A stretch of 64,000 nt of DNA from Psychrobacter sp. GP33 (GTDB taxonomy: Bacteria; Pseudomonadota; Gammaproteobacteria; Pseudomonadales; Moraxellaceae): contig NZ_JACGYX010000003.1 in assembly GCF_014119005.1 (NCBI RefSeq), positions 248,001 to 312,000 of the forward strand. The letters run 5' to 3'. How positions within the stretch are numbered: the stretch's first letter is position 1; each line of letters begins with the position of its first letter. A model generated the notes under the pieces. That model was not told the DNA's origin, made no database searches, and saw nothing but the letters and a program-made list of their open reading frames with translations. The translations under genes were made by a program, and so were the position numbers. Below, piece after piece: positions 45,073 through 53,758 of this stretch.

Positions 45073-45507
45073 CTAACGCTTATTTTTTGCCTTAAATGGT
45101 TCTGAGAATTGAAGGATTAGAAAGTTAACAACCGACAATATAATCGCAATCTCATAACGCCCATAAGCAACTGAGATGCCGATAGCCGCTGTATTCCATA
45201 AACTTGCTGCAGTTGCTGTTCCTTTTACGCTATCATCGCCTTTAAAAATAGCACCACCACCAATAAAACCCATACCAGTAATAATAGCGTACATGATTCT
45301 CGCTTCAGGTTGTGAGCCATGATAGATATCTACAGCAACCAGCATAAAAGCGCACGATGCAATACTCACCAAAGGAAAGGTTCTGAGTCCTGCACCCTTA
45401 TCCTTCATTTCACGGTTCAGGGCAATCGGTAACGACAGTATGAAAGCAATACCTAATTGAAGAAAATGATATACCATTAATTTTAAGCTTAAATCAAATT
45501 CAAACAT
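45073..45507 (-). CDS. mgtC: MgtC/SapB-family membrane protein
   Basis: 144 residues with four or five hydrophobic segments. The MgtC/SapB signature is complete: SLPIALNREMKDKGAGLRTF with the NRE and GLRT elements, and MGFIGGGAIFKGDDSVKGTATAASLW with GFIGGG and GLTTAA-like motifs. The long soluble C-terminal domain of Salmonella MgtC is absent, as in many SapB-type proteins. The role of the family in magnesium limitation is not a transport activity; the function here is open. The start at 45507 gives MFEFDLSLK. Single gene. Confidence 0.88.
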   Translation of the reverse strand: MFEFDLSLKLMVYHFLQLGIAFILSLPIALNREMKDKGAGLRTFPLVSIASCAFMLVAVDIYHGSQPEARIMYAIITGMGFIGGGAIFKGDDSVKGTATAASLWNTAAIGISVAYGRYEIAIILSVVNFLILQFSEPFKAKNKR

Positions 45508-45846
45508 GATACAGAGTACTCTTAGCAGTAGACTTTATAGTATTAAACGCTAATTATGATAATTCAATATATGATACTTAAAAACCTTAATTTTTATAAT
45601 AGTGAGTTTGTATATTGATTGGACTTACTATATGACAAACTATTATCGGTTATTATTTAAGTTTAGAGTAGGATGGTTAAATGAGTAGGACTGATTTCTT
45701 AATGTGATTCAAAGAAGTCTAATAAAGAAATATATTCATATCTCTTTTTGCAGCTTTATACTTTTGTCCTATATAACTCTTGTAAAAGCGGCGAGGTACG
45801 CACTTATATTATCTTTTAATTAGGCAAAAAATAATAGGAATAGCAA
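45508..45846. other. Intergenic region between divergent mgtC and the LytS-like kinase
   Basis: 339 AT-rich nucleotides that should contain two promoters. No gene, hairpin or 9-bp LytTR-type repeat pair was recognised. The ribosome-binding stretch AATAGGAATAGCAA precedes the kinase ATG. Confidence 0.4.
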
Positions 45847-47601
45847 ATGTTAATGTGGGAATTGATTACACAAATGTTGTCAAGGATGACACTTATTATA
45901 ACCATTGCCTTTCTAATCACGAGATTGTCTATCTTTAGAAAAATGATTTATCATCGGGTCGGTATCGGCGGTTTATTCGTTTTAATCAGTATCTTTGGTA
46001 TGTTTGGTGTTATTGGCAATTATACGGCATTGGTTGTAGAGCCTGGCAATCAGACGATTGTCTCAAATTTATGGAATCCCACTCTTGAGTCAAATAATGC
46101 CCTAGTAGATACCCGGAACATCGGCATCATTATTGGCGGCTTTTTTGCAGGTCCAATCGTTGGCATAGGCGCATCCTTAATTGCAGGAGGGCATCGTCTA
46201 TTAATGGGCGGCTTTATTAGCGGCTCTATTTTCTGGATATCTATTTTAGGAGGTGGACTTGCAGGATGGTTTGGCTACAAACGGCGCGGTATGAGTCTTA
46301 TTAAACCCAAACACATGTTTTTCATAAGTATTATTATCTTAACCATTCAAATCATAGCCATTCCTATCTTAAATGCTGATCATATGAGGGCACTTAAACT
46401 AATAAGTTTTACAGGCATTCCAGTTATTGTTATCAATAGTATTGGTGTCTGGATATGTGCGATGATTTTTTACAATGCAGTGCAAGAAGAGGAGAGCACA
46501 AGAGCAAATCAGACGGTAAAAACATTCTCAATTGCAGATCGTACCTTTTCTTTATTTCGCGCAGGCTTGGATGAAAACTCTGCTAAAGAAAGTACAAAAA
46601 TTATTAAACAGTTAACAGGTGTGGAGCACGTTTCCATAACAAGAGGGCTACGCGAACTGGCGTACACAGGGACAGCCACGGATCAGAAGAGAAATATTGA
46701 GCAGGATTTAATGCTGCGTAAAAAGGTCTTAGAAACAGGAAAATCTGTATTAAGTGAATCAAAGTCAAAGTGGGTGTTTTCAAATAAAGCTAAGAGCAGA
46801 GCGTCGGTAGTGCTGCCATTTTGTGTTCATGACAAAACAATCGGCACTATTACCTTTTACTATGGCAGTTCGATACATATTACAGCGGTTGAAAGAGAAC
46901 TCATAGAAGGATTAGGAAAGCTTTTCTCGAGCCAGCTAGAAATTGGTGAGATTGAGCGTCACAATAAATTATTACAAGATGCAAAAATAGAGGCGCTTCA
47001 GTCACAAATTCAACCTCATTTCCTATTTAATGCCCTAAATACGATTGTGGCATTATGTAGAATTGATCCCATGCTTGCCCGAGATTTATTGTTGCACTTA
47101 TCGACTTATCTGAGAAACAACTTATCGGGTATTGGAGATTTTCTAGTATCGGTTAATAAAGAGATGGAGAATGTACAAGCCTATTTGGCGATTGAACAAG
47201 CGCGTTTTCCCAATAAGTTTGATGTGCAGATAGCCATCGATGATAATGTCGCCGATTTGCTTATTCCGCCATTTATTATCCAGCCCTTAGTTGAAAATGC
47301 AATCAAGCACGGTGAATTTAAAAAAGCAAAAATAAAAGGTGTTGTTCACATTGAAATTAAAGCCAGTACTAATAATTTAATTGCCATTAAAGTTAAAGAC
47401 AATGGTATAGGTGTTCATCCAAATCGAAGGATAGATTTGGGTGAGCGTGTGGTCAAGTCATCAAAGGACGGCAGCGGAACGGCATTATTTAATATAAAAG
47501 AACGGCTTACTGCTTTATATAGTCAAGATGCTAGGTTTGCTATCAGTAGTAATCCTGGTAAGGGAACGTGTGTTTCCATTACATTGCCAGCTAAAACTTA
47601 G
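45847..47601 (+). CDS. LytS/BtsS-type sensor histidine kinase
   Basis: 584 residues. The N-terminal 200 form a 5TM receptor of the LytS-YhcK type, with NIGIIIGGFFAGPIVGIGAS and GGHRLLMGGFISGS as in that family. A GAF-like region (about 235-365) follows. The His_kinase domain has LQSQIQPHFLFNALNTIV, phospho-accepting H391, then the ATPase boxes PLVENAIKHGE and VKDNGIGV. Kinases of this type, such as BtsS, YpdA and LytS, sense small metabolites (pyruvate in BtsS) or membrane potential. Its LytTR regulator is 12 nt downstream and a YfcC-type carrier converges on them. Confidence 0.9.
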   Translation: MLMWELITQMLSRMTLIITIAFLITRLSIFRKMIYHRVGIGGLFVLISIFGMFGVIGNYTALVVEPGNQTIVSNLWNPTLESNNALVDTRNIGIIIGGFFAGPIVGIGASLIAGGHRLLMGGFISGSIFWISILGGGLAGWFGYKRRGMSLIKPKHMFFISIIILTIQIIAIPILNADHMRALKLISFTGIPVIVINSIGVWICAMIFYNAVQEEESTRANQTVKTFSIADRTFSLFRAGLDENSAKESTKIIKQLTGVEHVSITRGLRELAYTGTATDQKRNIEQDLMLRKKVLETGKSVLSESKSKWVFSNKAKSRASVVLPFCVHDKTIGTITFYYGSSIHITAVERELIEGLGKLFSSQLEIGEIERHNKLLQDAKIEALQSQIQPHFLFNALNTIVALCRIDPMLARDLLLHLSTYLRNNLSGIGDFLVSVNKEMENVQAYLAIEQARFPNKFDVQIAIDDNVADLLIPPFIIQPLVENAIKHGEFKKAKIKGVVHIEIKASTNNLIAIKVKDNGIGVHPNRRIDLGERVVKSSKDGSGTALFNIKERLTALYSQDARFAISSNPGKGTCVSITLPAKT

Positions 47602-47613
47602 GGAAAAGTGCTG

Positions 47614-48351
47614 ATGAATGTCTATGTGATTGAAGATGAAGTATTGGCAAGACAAGAATTGATTTATTTGCTAAATGATACAGGAAAGGTAACTGTAGTT
47701 GGTGAAGCAGAAGATATTCATCAAGCCCTGTGGGATATTAATGAAAAACAGCCAGATGCGGTATTTTTGGACATAGAGCTTGAAAATGGCAATGGTCTTG
47801 ATCTTGCCAAGCAATTTAGGAATATGAAAAATTCGCCTATGATTGTTTTTGTGACCGCCTATGATGAATATGCAGTAGACGCTTTTGAGCTTGATGCTAT
47901 AGATTATATCGTCAAACCAGTTGATAAGATTAGACTGACAAAAGCGATCAATAAACTGATAAAACTCGGAGGACAGCAGGAGTTAGAAACCGAAGTTGAG
48001 CCACCAGTTTTAGAAAACAAGGACAAAAAATACAGCATTACGGTCAAAGAAGAAGGCCGAATTATTGTAATTAATACTAAAGATATTTTATATATCGGTA
48101 CTGAAAATCGTCAAGCTTATATTCAGACTATAGATAAGAAGTATGAAACAGATACCCTGCTTTATAAGATAATGGACAAACTTGGAGATGGGTTCGTTCA
48201 AGTGCATAGAGGCTATATTGTTAATATCAAACAAATAGCCGCCTTAGAGCCTTGGTTCAATCGAACTTACTTAATCGTTTTGAAGGATGGGTCTAAAGTG
48301 TCGGTAAGTCGCTCGTATGTGAAAGCCGTTAAACAAGTGCTTGGGTTGTAA
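47614..48351 (+). CDS. LytTR-family response regulator
   Basis: 245 residues: receiver domain with acidic pocket IEDE, phospho-acceptor D53 in AVFLDIELENGNG, and VTAYDEYAVDAFELDAIDYI with the LytTR-class ending and KP. A LytTR DNA-binding domain of about 100 residues follows (ILYIGTENRQAYI, VQVHRGYIVNI, VSVSRSYVKAVK). The ATG at 47614 is chosen because it begins the conserved MNVYVIEDE; a GTG two codons earlier is in frame. LytTR proteins bind pairs of 9-bp direct repeats about 21 bp apart, and such a pair is present upstream of the neighbouring yfcC-like gene. Confidence 0.92.
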   Translation: MNVYVIEDEVLARQELIYLLNDTGKVTVVGEAEDIHQALWDINEKQPDAVFLDIELENGNGLDLAKQFRNMKNSPMIVFVTAYDEYAVDAFELDAIDYIVKPVDKIRLTKAINKLIKLGGQQELETEVEPPVLENKDKKYSITVKEEGRIIVINTKDILYIGTENRQAYIQTIDKKYETDTLLYKIMDKLGDGFVQVHRGYIVNIKQIAALEPWFNRTYLIVLKDGSKVSVSRSYVKAVKQVLGL

Positions 48352-48381
48352 TATCACTTAAAAATTGTGATATGAAGCAAG

Positions 48382-48410
48382 AGAAGAAAGGATAATTTAT
48401 CCTTTCTTCT
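48382..48410. terminator. Hairpin between the LytTR regulator and the YfcC-family gene
   Basis: A perfect 14-bp AT-rich inverted repeat (AGAAGAAAGGATAA with its complement, one base between the arms) in the 81-nt convergent gap. It probably serves as a terminator for one or both genes, although it lacks a long T-run. Confidence 0.5.
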
Positions 48411-48432
48411 TAATACTGCTAACAATACCTAA

Positions 48433-49884
48433 TTATGACCAACCTATCAGTTGTGCGAAAATCAATGCAGCGATAGCAATGGTCGCCCACGCTCCAAAAA
48501 GTGGTAAGAAAAAGCGTAGCCATTTTTGGTAAGGAACGCCAGCAATCACAAGCGCTGCCATAAAATAACCACTGGTTGGGAAAAGTACGTGCGTAAAACC
48601 ATCGCCGAGCTGATACGCTAGAACTGCAGTTTGTCTGGTGATACCAACGATATCAGCAAGTGGGGCCATAATCGGCATGGTGACTAACGCTTGGCCACTA
48701 CCAGATGGAATGATTAAGTTAATGCCTGTCTGAACAAAATACATACCAACCGCTGCAAACTCAGGAGGTAAATTGCCAACTAAAGCGCCTAACGTATAGG
48801 CAATCGTATCCATGATATTGCCATCTTCAAAGATAACCGCGATTGAGCGTGCTAAACCGGCGATGAGCGCACCCATCAATACATCTCGAAAGCCTTGGTT
48901 GAAGCCATCACATATTTCAGTAAGTTTCAGACCAGCGACCAAGCCAACTGTTACGCCCATGATAACAAACAAGCCTGACATCTCTACCATGAACCATCCT
49001 TGCTTGATGACACCGTATACCAGTACACCAAACATAATGAAAGTTGTATATGCTGCTAGTTTTTGACGAGGTGACATGGTTAAGACATCATCGCTGACAA
49101 CCTTAGTAAACTCTATTCTTTTTGCACGGTCTTCTTCATAAACATAACTCTTTAATGGGTTGTTTTTAACTTTTTGAGCATAGCGCATGATAAAGAGAAC
49201 AGCGGTAGCAATCGCTAACAATAATACGATTGTGCGTAATCCCATCCCTGAAAAAACAGGTAGCCCGGAGAGTTTTTGTGCAAGTCCAGTATTGATTGGG
49301 TTGAGTACACCAGCGCTAAAGCCAGCAGCAGTGCCACATAACGCAATAGAAGCTGCCGTTACGGAATCATATCCTAAGGCGATAATTAAAGGCATAATCA
49401 CAGGGATATATACTAAAGATAACTCTACGGTACCAATAAGTGTGGCAATAAAGGCAAAAACAGTGGTCAATACAGCGATGAGTAACAAACCATTATTAGC
49501 GAATTTTCCGGCAAGTTTATCAACCGCTACTTCAATAATACCGGTTTTTCTAACCACCATAAACATGCCACCGATGATGAGAATAAAGAATATCACCTCA
49601 CTTGCTTCAATTAAACCTCTAGGCACAGCCGTTAAAAATTCAGCAATTCCAACAGGCGTTTGTTCTATCAGGCGATAAGACGTGGCATCAATTGTGGTTC
49701 TGCCTTCTGGTCCAAGAACCCGATCGTATTTACCCGATGGTAGAAAATGGGTCAAAATGGCTGCCATACCACTAAATACAAATAAGATGACATAAATATG
49801 AGGCATCTCGAATTTCTTCTTCTGCTTATGTCCTGTTTTTACGTTATCTACTTTGTCTACGTTATTAGTATTGTTCTTTGACAT
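48433..49884 (-). CDS. YfcC-family carboxylate/amino acid carrier
   Basis: 483 residues with about twelve hydrophobic helices of the YfcC/ArsB-NhaD-like superfamily. Typical are THFLPSGKYDRV in the first loop, EVIFFILIIGGMFMVVRKTG, CGTAAGFSAGVLNPINTGLA and, near the C-terminus, LIIPSGSGQALVTMPIMAPLAD. Family members are annotated as C4-dicarboxylate or basic amino-acid carriers; no substrate is visible here. GGAG lies 8 nt before the ATG at 49884; an in-frame GTG three codons earlier has no spacing. A LytTR-type repeat pair and a plausible promoter lie upstream, so the convergent two-component system probably controls it, as BtsSR controls its carrier. Confidence 0.85.
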   Translation of the reverse strand: MSKNNTNNVDKVDNVKTGHKQKKKFEMPHIYVILFVFSGMAAILTHFLPSGKYDRVLGPEGRTTIDATSYRLIEQTPVGIAEFLTAVPRGLIEASEVIFFILIIGGMFMVVRKTGIIEVAVDKLAGKFANNGLLLIAVLTTVFAFIATLIGTVELSLVYIPVIMPLIIALGYDSVTAASIALCGTAAGFSAGVLNPINTGLAQKLSGLPVFSGMGLRTIVLLLAIATAVLFIMRYAQKVKNNPLKSYVYEEDRAKRIEFTKVVSDDVLTMSPRQKLAAYTTFIMFGVLVYGVIKQGWFMVEMSGLFVIMGVTVGLVAGLKLTEICDGFNQGFRDVLMGALIAGLARSIAVIFEDGNIMDTIAYTLGALVGNLPPEFAAVGMYFVQTGINLIIPSGSGQALVTMPIMAPLADIVGITRQTAVLAYQLGDGFTHVLFPTSGYFMAALVIAGVPYQKWLRFFLPLFGAWATIAIAALIFAQLIGWS

Positions 49885-49949
49885 ATCGTTCACTCCAAAT
49901 AATCCGTTTCAGAGAATATGACTTACCTGTCCTATACCATCAAAACTGT

Positions 49950-50029
49950 AATATAGAAAGGCTTAACAATGTCGTAAATCGTACGAAACGTACCCATGTC
50001 AAACGAGTGGTACATAATTGCAAACGAGT
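49950..50029 (-). promoter_or_regulatory. Candidate promoter and LytTR operator of the YfcC-family gene
   Basis: On the minus strand, ACTCGTTTG occurs twice, at 50029-50021 and 50008-50000, a period of exactly 21 bp. This is the 9-bp-repeat, 12-bp-spacer geometry known for LytTR regulators, with the GTT core in each. Twenty-one bases beyond the second repeat is TTTACG (49978-49973), then 17 nt, then TATATT (49955-49950), a fair -35/-10 pair about 65 nt before the ATG. Activator sites upstream of -35 would fit. Confidence 0.6.
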
Positions 50030-50906
50030 TGTCCTTTTTTATATCATTTTTACTAAATGCCAAGTTAAATAATTAATTACTAAGGCAGGTGTTATTCTTT
50101 AGGCTAGCTACAAGTTAACTTATAAATTCACATAACAACTTATAAACATAAACAAGTGAGGACTCATTGTTTTCTAGCTCGGCTATACATTTTTAAAATT
50201 AATGCTAATTAAAAAAGAACTGATGAACAATTAAAGGCAAACAAATATAATTAATAGTCATTAGATGGATTATAGATTGAAACTTGTTATTTTAATGTGC
50301 AATTGGAACATTGTAGTAATAGCATATAGGGAATACTTGAACAGTGCCTTAGCATAAAGCTGCACTGTTTTAAAAGTAGAAAAAGTATGTTTTCGAATGG
50401 TTTTCGTGTCGTCGGGAACCAACAGATTTTCTGTAACCTTAAATAGTATTTATCATGAGCATTGATAGATGATAGGTTGATTGACTATTATCGCTTCTAT
50501 AGATTTTAGTGCTTCTATAGGTTTGAAATTACGTCTGATTAATGAGATAAATGATTGTAATGTGACAATAATACAGCGACGGTCAACGACCTCTGTAATT
50601 GTAATAAAGAGGAGGAGTTTGACAAAACGGTTGATGCTAAAATAGTGTTAATGGCTACAGTAATCAAAAAATTATGGTTTAAAGTTTTAGAAAAGCTTAG
50701 TAGTTCCGCTAAATGTATAAGAAGCATCAATTATTAAACAAAGCTATGTTTTAAAGTGAGTTATTAAATATCTTATATTTTTTGCTAGATAAGAATTTGC
50801 TATGTAAATTTACATTAATACACTGAACAAAAGATGGTACTGGCTTAGTATTAGGTAACAATATTTCGCGTAACTCCATATTTAAATACTATAAGGACGA
50901 GAAACT
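50030..50906. other. Long AT-rich intergenic region
   Basis: Nearly 900 nt without a convincing gene. Short open frames lack ribosome-binding sites and protein-like composition. A weak hairpin at 50340-50371 (AACAGTGC with GCACTGTT followed by TT) could be a terminator remnant. A 10-nt direct repeat GCTTCTATAG occurs near 50490-50520. It may contain relics of lost genes, but nothing could be identified. Confidence 0.4.
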
Positions 50907-51617
50907 ATGTCAGATAAGCCTCTTAATATCGATAATATCAGTAACAACAATAAAGAAAATGAGGCAGTAGATGCTCATAAAGACAGTCCAGTAACCTCTG
51001 TAGAGGTACTAAAAGGCGATCACGTAATTTTTGAAGAAGATGAATCTGATAAAGAAGACAAGTCTGATAAAGAAGACAAGTCTGATAAAGAAGATAAGTC
51101 TGACAAAGAAGACAAGTCTGATAAAGAAGGTAAGTCTGATAAAGAAGGTAAGTCTGGTAAAGAAGGTAAGTCTGATCAAGAAGACGAGTCTGATAAAGAA
51201 GGTAAGTCTGATAAAGAAGACGAGTCTGATAAAGAAGATAAGTCTGGTTCAACAATTAACCATATATATCAATGGGCGACTAAACTTAAAGATGAGCTCA
51301 TGTCAGATAGAGAAGATAAATCTGGCTCTGAAGATACTGATAAACAAAGCGCGACTGTTGCCAATATATATCAATGGGCAACAAAGCTTAAAGACGACAT
51401 TCTAGCTGAAACATCAGGTATTACTCATGAAGTTTCTGAGAAAGCAGTAGCCATGCTACTAAACAGACTGCTTGATGGTGTGAAAGCTGAACTTGAAGCG
51501 CTAGATAAGAAAGTAGAAAGCTCTGAGAGCTCAGCAGATGACGTAGCAGAAGAGCGCAGTAAAATTACTGCGAAAAAAGAAAAATACCAAAGCATGATAG
51601 ATCAGTTGGAAAGTTAG
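50907..51617 (+). CDS. Acidic repeat protein of unknown function
   Basis: 236 residues, very acidic at the N-terminus, with no signal peptide and no recognised family. Residues 47-112 are eleven tandem hexapeptides of the type SDKEDK/SDKEGK, expected to be disordered or charged single-helix. After them come two copies of a module, INHIYQWATKLKDELM and ANIYQWATKLKDDILA, joined by another acidic linker (SDREDKSGSEDTDK). The C-terminal 70 residues are helical and coiled-coil-like (LDGVKAELEALDKKVESSES, then ITAKKEKYQSMIDQL). AAGGACGAGAAACT before the ATG is a good ribosome-binding site. No neighbour suggests a job. It could be a stress or structural protein; this is a guess. Confidence 0.8.
   Translation: MSDKPLNIDNISNNNKENEAVDAHKDSPVTSVEVLKGDHVIFEEDESDKEDKSDKEDKSDKEDKSDKEDKSDKEGKSDKEGKSGKEGKSDQEDESDKEGKSDKEDESDKEDKSGSTINHIYQWATKLKDELMSDREDKSGSEDTDKQSATVANIYQWATKLKDDILAETSGITHEVSEKAVAMLLNRLLDGVKAELEALDKKVESSESSADDVAEERSKITAKKEKYQSMIDQLES
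51045..51242 (+). repeat. Eleven tandem 18-bp repeats inside the acidic repeat gene
   Basis: Units of the form TCTGATAAAGAAGACAAG run head to tail with substitutions at a few positions (GAC/GAT/GGT, AAG/GAG, GGT for GAT) and no insertions, so the reading frame is kept. Units 1 and 2 are identical, as are 5 and 6 and 9, which suggests expansion and contraction by slippage or recombination. Confidence 0.95.
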
Positions 51618-51713
51618 GCTTTAAAGTAAGATATGATTAATATCAATCCAATGTTAGACGTTTAAATAAAGCGTTTAGCATTGGATTTTTCTATTTCTAT
51701 CGAGCTTATTCTG

Positions 51714-52155
51714 TTATTTGACTTGTTGCTCTAAAATAGACATTGTGTTCAAATCATAGTTGCCTGAAAAAAACTGGTTTAAAAGCAGCTCAAAGACTGA
51801 GTCTTTACCAGCGGCTATAGCAAACAATGTTAATGAAGAGTGCAGTTTTAAATTATCGGGCGTGCTGAATTATTGCAGCAGCACTCTTATGAGAGTGCTG
51901 CTGCAATAATTCAGCACATTCTAATAGCCGCTTACCAAGTACCTTGTGTTGTAAGTATTGCTGCGCTTGTGCCGTGTTATCTAAGGCAAAACGCTGTGCC
52001 ATCGTACTGTAGCCTAGACCCCGAATCTGCGGAAAGATAAACCACATCCAATGTGTACGCTTTTTACCCTGAGGTAACTCTTTGATTACTGAAGAATAGA
52101 TAGTATTTTGAGCTTGGATGAAATCATCAAAGCTTACTTTATTCGATGTGCTCAT
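51714..52155 (-). pseudogene. DUF1810-family protein gene with +1 frameshift
   Basis: The intact part starts MSTSNKVSFDDFIQAQNTI and contains HWMWFIFPQIRGLGYSTMAQRF, the DUF1810 hallmark, but stops after 100 residues (ending AAAIIQHAR). In the next frame the missing C-terminus follows at once: PDNLKLHSSLTLFAIAAGKD, ending LEQQVK with a stop at 51714-51716. Removing a single A from the AATAATT at the junction restores AIFSTPDNLKLHSS and a protein of about 146 residues, the usual length. The extra base lies inside a perfect inverted repeat. The function of DUF1810 is unknown. AGGAGGT precedes the start. Confidence 0.88.
51862..51917. repeat. Perfect 26-bp inverted repeat with 4-nt loop inside the DUF1810 pseudogene
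   Basis: Arms 51862-51887 and 51892-51917 are exact reverse complements (GTGCTGAATTATTGCAGC and onward) around the loop TATG. The repeat covers codons from about LLQQHSHKSAA to the frameshift. The frameshifting base belongs to the arm, so the arm is perfect only because of the mutation. Confidence 0.95.
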
Positions 52156-52326
52156 GTCATACCTCCTTGTAAAATACTTAATTATCTTATATGTATTATA
52201 TAGACTGTATGATTAATTTTATTACAGACTAGGCTCAAAATATATAATAGTTGGAATCAGTAGATTTGAGTCCATTATTTTCCTTTCACCTTTATAGTAA
52301 CTACATAGTAACTGCGAAAAATACCT

Positions 52327-52974
52327 ATGACCTCATTACTTCCTTGCTTGTATTCTTTTCGTCGCTGTCCCTATGCGATGCGTGCGCGTTTGGGTCTCTT
52401 ATTTGCAGAGTTACCTATAGAGATTCGGGAGATCGTTTTAAAAAATAAACCTGCTCAGCTGTTATCGATTAGTCCAAAAGGAACAGTGCCTGTTTTGCAG
52501 CTTGTCGATGATGAGGTAATTGAAGAGAGCTTAGAGATAATTATGTGGGCGCTTAAGTGTCAAGACCCTCAAGGGTTATTAGATATAGAAGTTTTGCATC
52601 AAGCCACTGTTCTGATTGAACAAAATGATAACGACTTTAAACATTGGCTGAATTGTTATAAATATGCTGATCGCCATCCCGAGATGACTCAAATAGAATA
52701 TCGACAACAGGGTGAAGCCTTTTTACATGTTTTAGAAGCATTACTAACTAAAACCCCTTTCCTGTTAGGGAATAGCGTGAGCCTTGCCGATATTTGTATC
52801 ATGCCTTTTATTCGTCAATTCGCTCATGTGGATAAAAATATTTTTAATAATCTACCCTATCCAAACCTGCAGGCGTGGCTACAAAATTGGTTGGAACACC
52901 CGTTGTTTCTTGAGGCGATGACCAAGTTTACACCATGGCAAGACGGTGATGAGGTAGTGATTTTTCCTTCATAA
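52327..52974 (+). CDS. Glutathione S-transferase-family protein
   Basis: 215 residues. The thioredoxin-like N-terminal domain has the CPYAMRARL motif (first Cys at about residue 14) and the cis-Pro in GTVPVLQL, followed by the glutathione-binding EES. The C-terminal helical domain includes LGNSVSLADICIMPFIRQFA with the conserved Asp cap. It resembles stringent-starvation/omega-like GSTs with a catalytic Cys rather than Ser or Tyr. The substrate is unknown. The start ATG has no strong ribosome-binding site but begins the conserved domain. Single gene, after the DUF1810 pseudogene on the opposite strand. Confidence 0.87.
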   Translation: MTSLLPCLYSFRRCPYAMRARLGLLFAELPIEIREIVLKNKPAQLLSISPKGTVPVLQLVDDEVIEESLEIIMWALKCQDPQGLLDIEVLHQATVLIEQNDNDFKHWLNCYKYADRHPEMTQIEYRQQGEAFLHVLEALLTKTPFLLGNSVSLADICIMPFIRQFAHVDKNIFNNLPYPNLQAWLQNWLEHPLFLEAMTKFTPWQDGDEVVIFPS

Positions 52975-53711
52975 CATAAAGCGATCAGAATTTTCTGGTA
53001 AACGAGTAGAAGAAGTAGCAAAAATTTCATAATCGATTTTCTATATTAAAAGTCAGATGTATACCAAAGTTATTCTGGAAGTCTTATTTGAATGATATGA
53101 AGACTTATAACAACATAAAGATTTTAAAATTTATTTTTAAAACAACGATTTAGCCTATATCATAGCTCATTAAAGGCGCGACATAACGTGAGTTTAGCCA
53201 CCAAAAAATATTGATTAAATGATTGTTAAGCGCAGATTTGAAAGGCTTTTTTAAGGTATTTATTTGTAAAGCAAATGCCTATCATTTTAATTATTGAACG
53301 GATGTCATTGATAAAATATCTATCTCTCAGATAATTTTAAAGAATGCTATTCGGTAGTCTTGGCAGTATTGGTATGAAAAATTTAGCAAGCTTCGCGAAG
53401 GTGGTCGAAAAATATTATAGGCTCTACTACTTGTAATAAAGCAGATTTCCCTGTATCTTAATAACAACTTTCTGCTGATGCTATATTCTATTGAGTTGAC
53501 TCGTATTTATAGTTTCTCAACCAAAAAATATAAGCCGATTATTCGCATAAACGTTTACCGCAACAAACACCATAGAAAGAATGCAGTAAGTAGTAAAATG
53601 ATAAATTACCTGCAACTTCATTCTTTTAATAACATGGTTAACTTTTAAAACCTGCAAAAAACAAAAAACAAAACTGTATGAGTCAGGAAGACTCTAGACT
53701 TTAACCTGCCT
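52975..53711. other. Long intergenic region upstream of the bhc cluster
   Basis: About 740 AT-rich nucleotides with no supportable gene. One 20-codon frame (starting near 53372) has no ribosome-binding site. A short perfect palindrome, CTTCGCGAAG, occurs near 53391. No bhcR-like regulator gene is present here, unlike in Paracoccus. Confidence 0.5.
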
Positions 53712-53724
53712 ATACAATTTGTAT
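53712..53724. promoter_or_regulatory. Candidate operator upstream of bhcA
   Basis: ATACAA-T-TTGTAT is a perfect inverted repeat with one central base, 34 nt before the bhcA start. A second looser symmetrical pair, TTGT and ACAA with 8 nt between, follows just before the ribosome-binding site AAGGATG. Its position suits a repressor site. The regulator is unknown. Confidence 0.4.
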
Positions 53725-53758
53725 GTAACCTTTGTCTATACTTACAAGGATGTGAATC

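Noticed and set aside
49187-49678. 163-codon frame opposite the YfcC-family gene
   Set aside because: Shadow of a hydrophobic carrier gene; Asn/Pro/Thr pattern expected from antisense of membrane helices.
51045-51242. CRISPR-like tandem array
   Set aside because: The 18-bp units touch each other without spacers, keep a reading frame and vary by codon substitution, so they are coding repeats.
50938-51255. Frame opposite the acidic repeat gene (YLLYQTCLLYQT repeats)
   Set aside because: Only an antisense reading of the 18-bp repeats; repetition in every frame is a property of the repeat, not a second gene.
53372-53434. 20-codon frame starting MKNLASFAKVV
   Set aside because: No ribosome-binding site, no homology that could be named, and it lies in AT-rich intergenic sequence.
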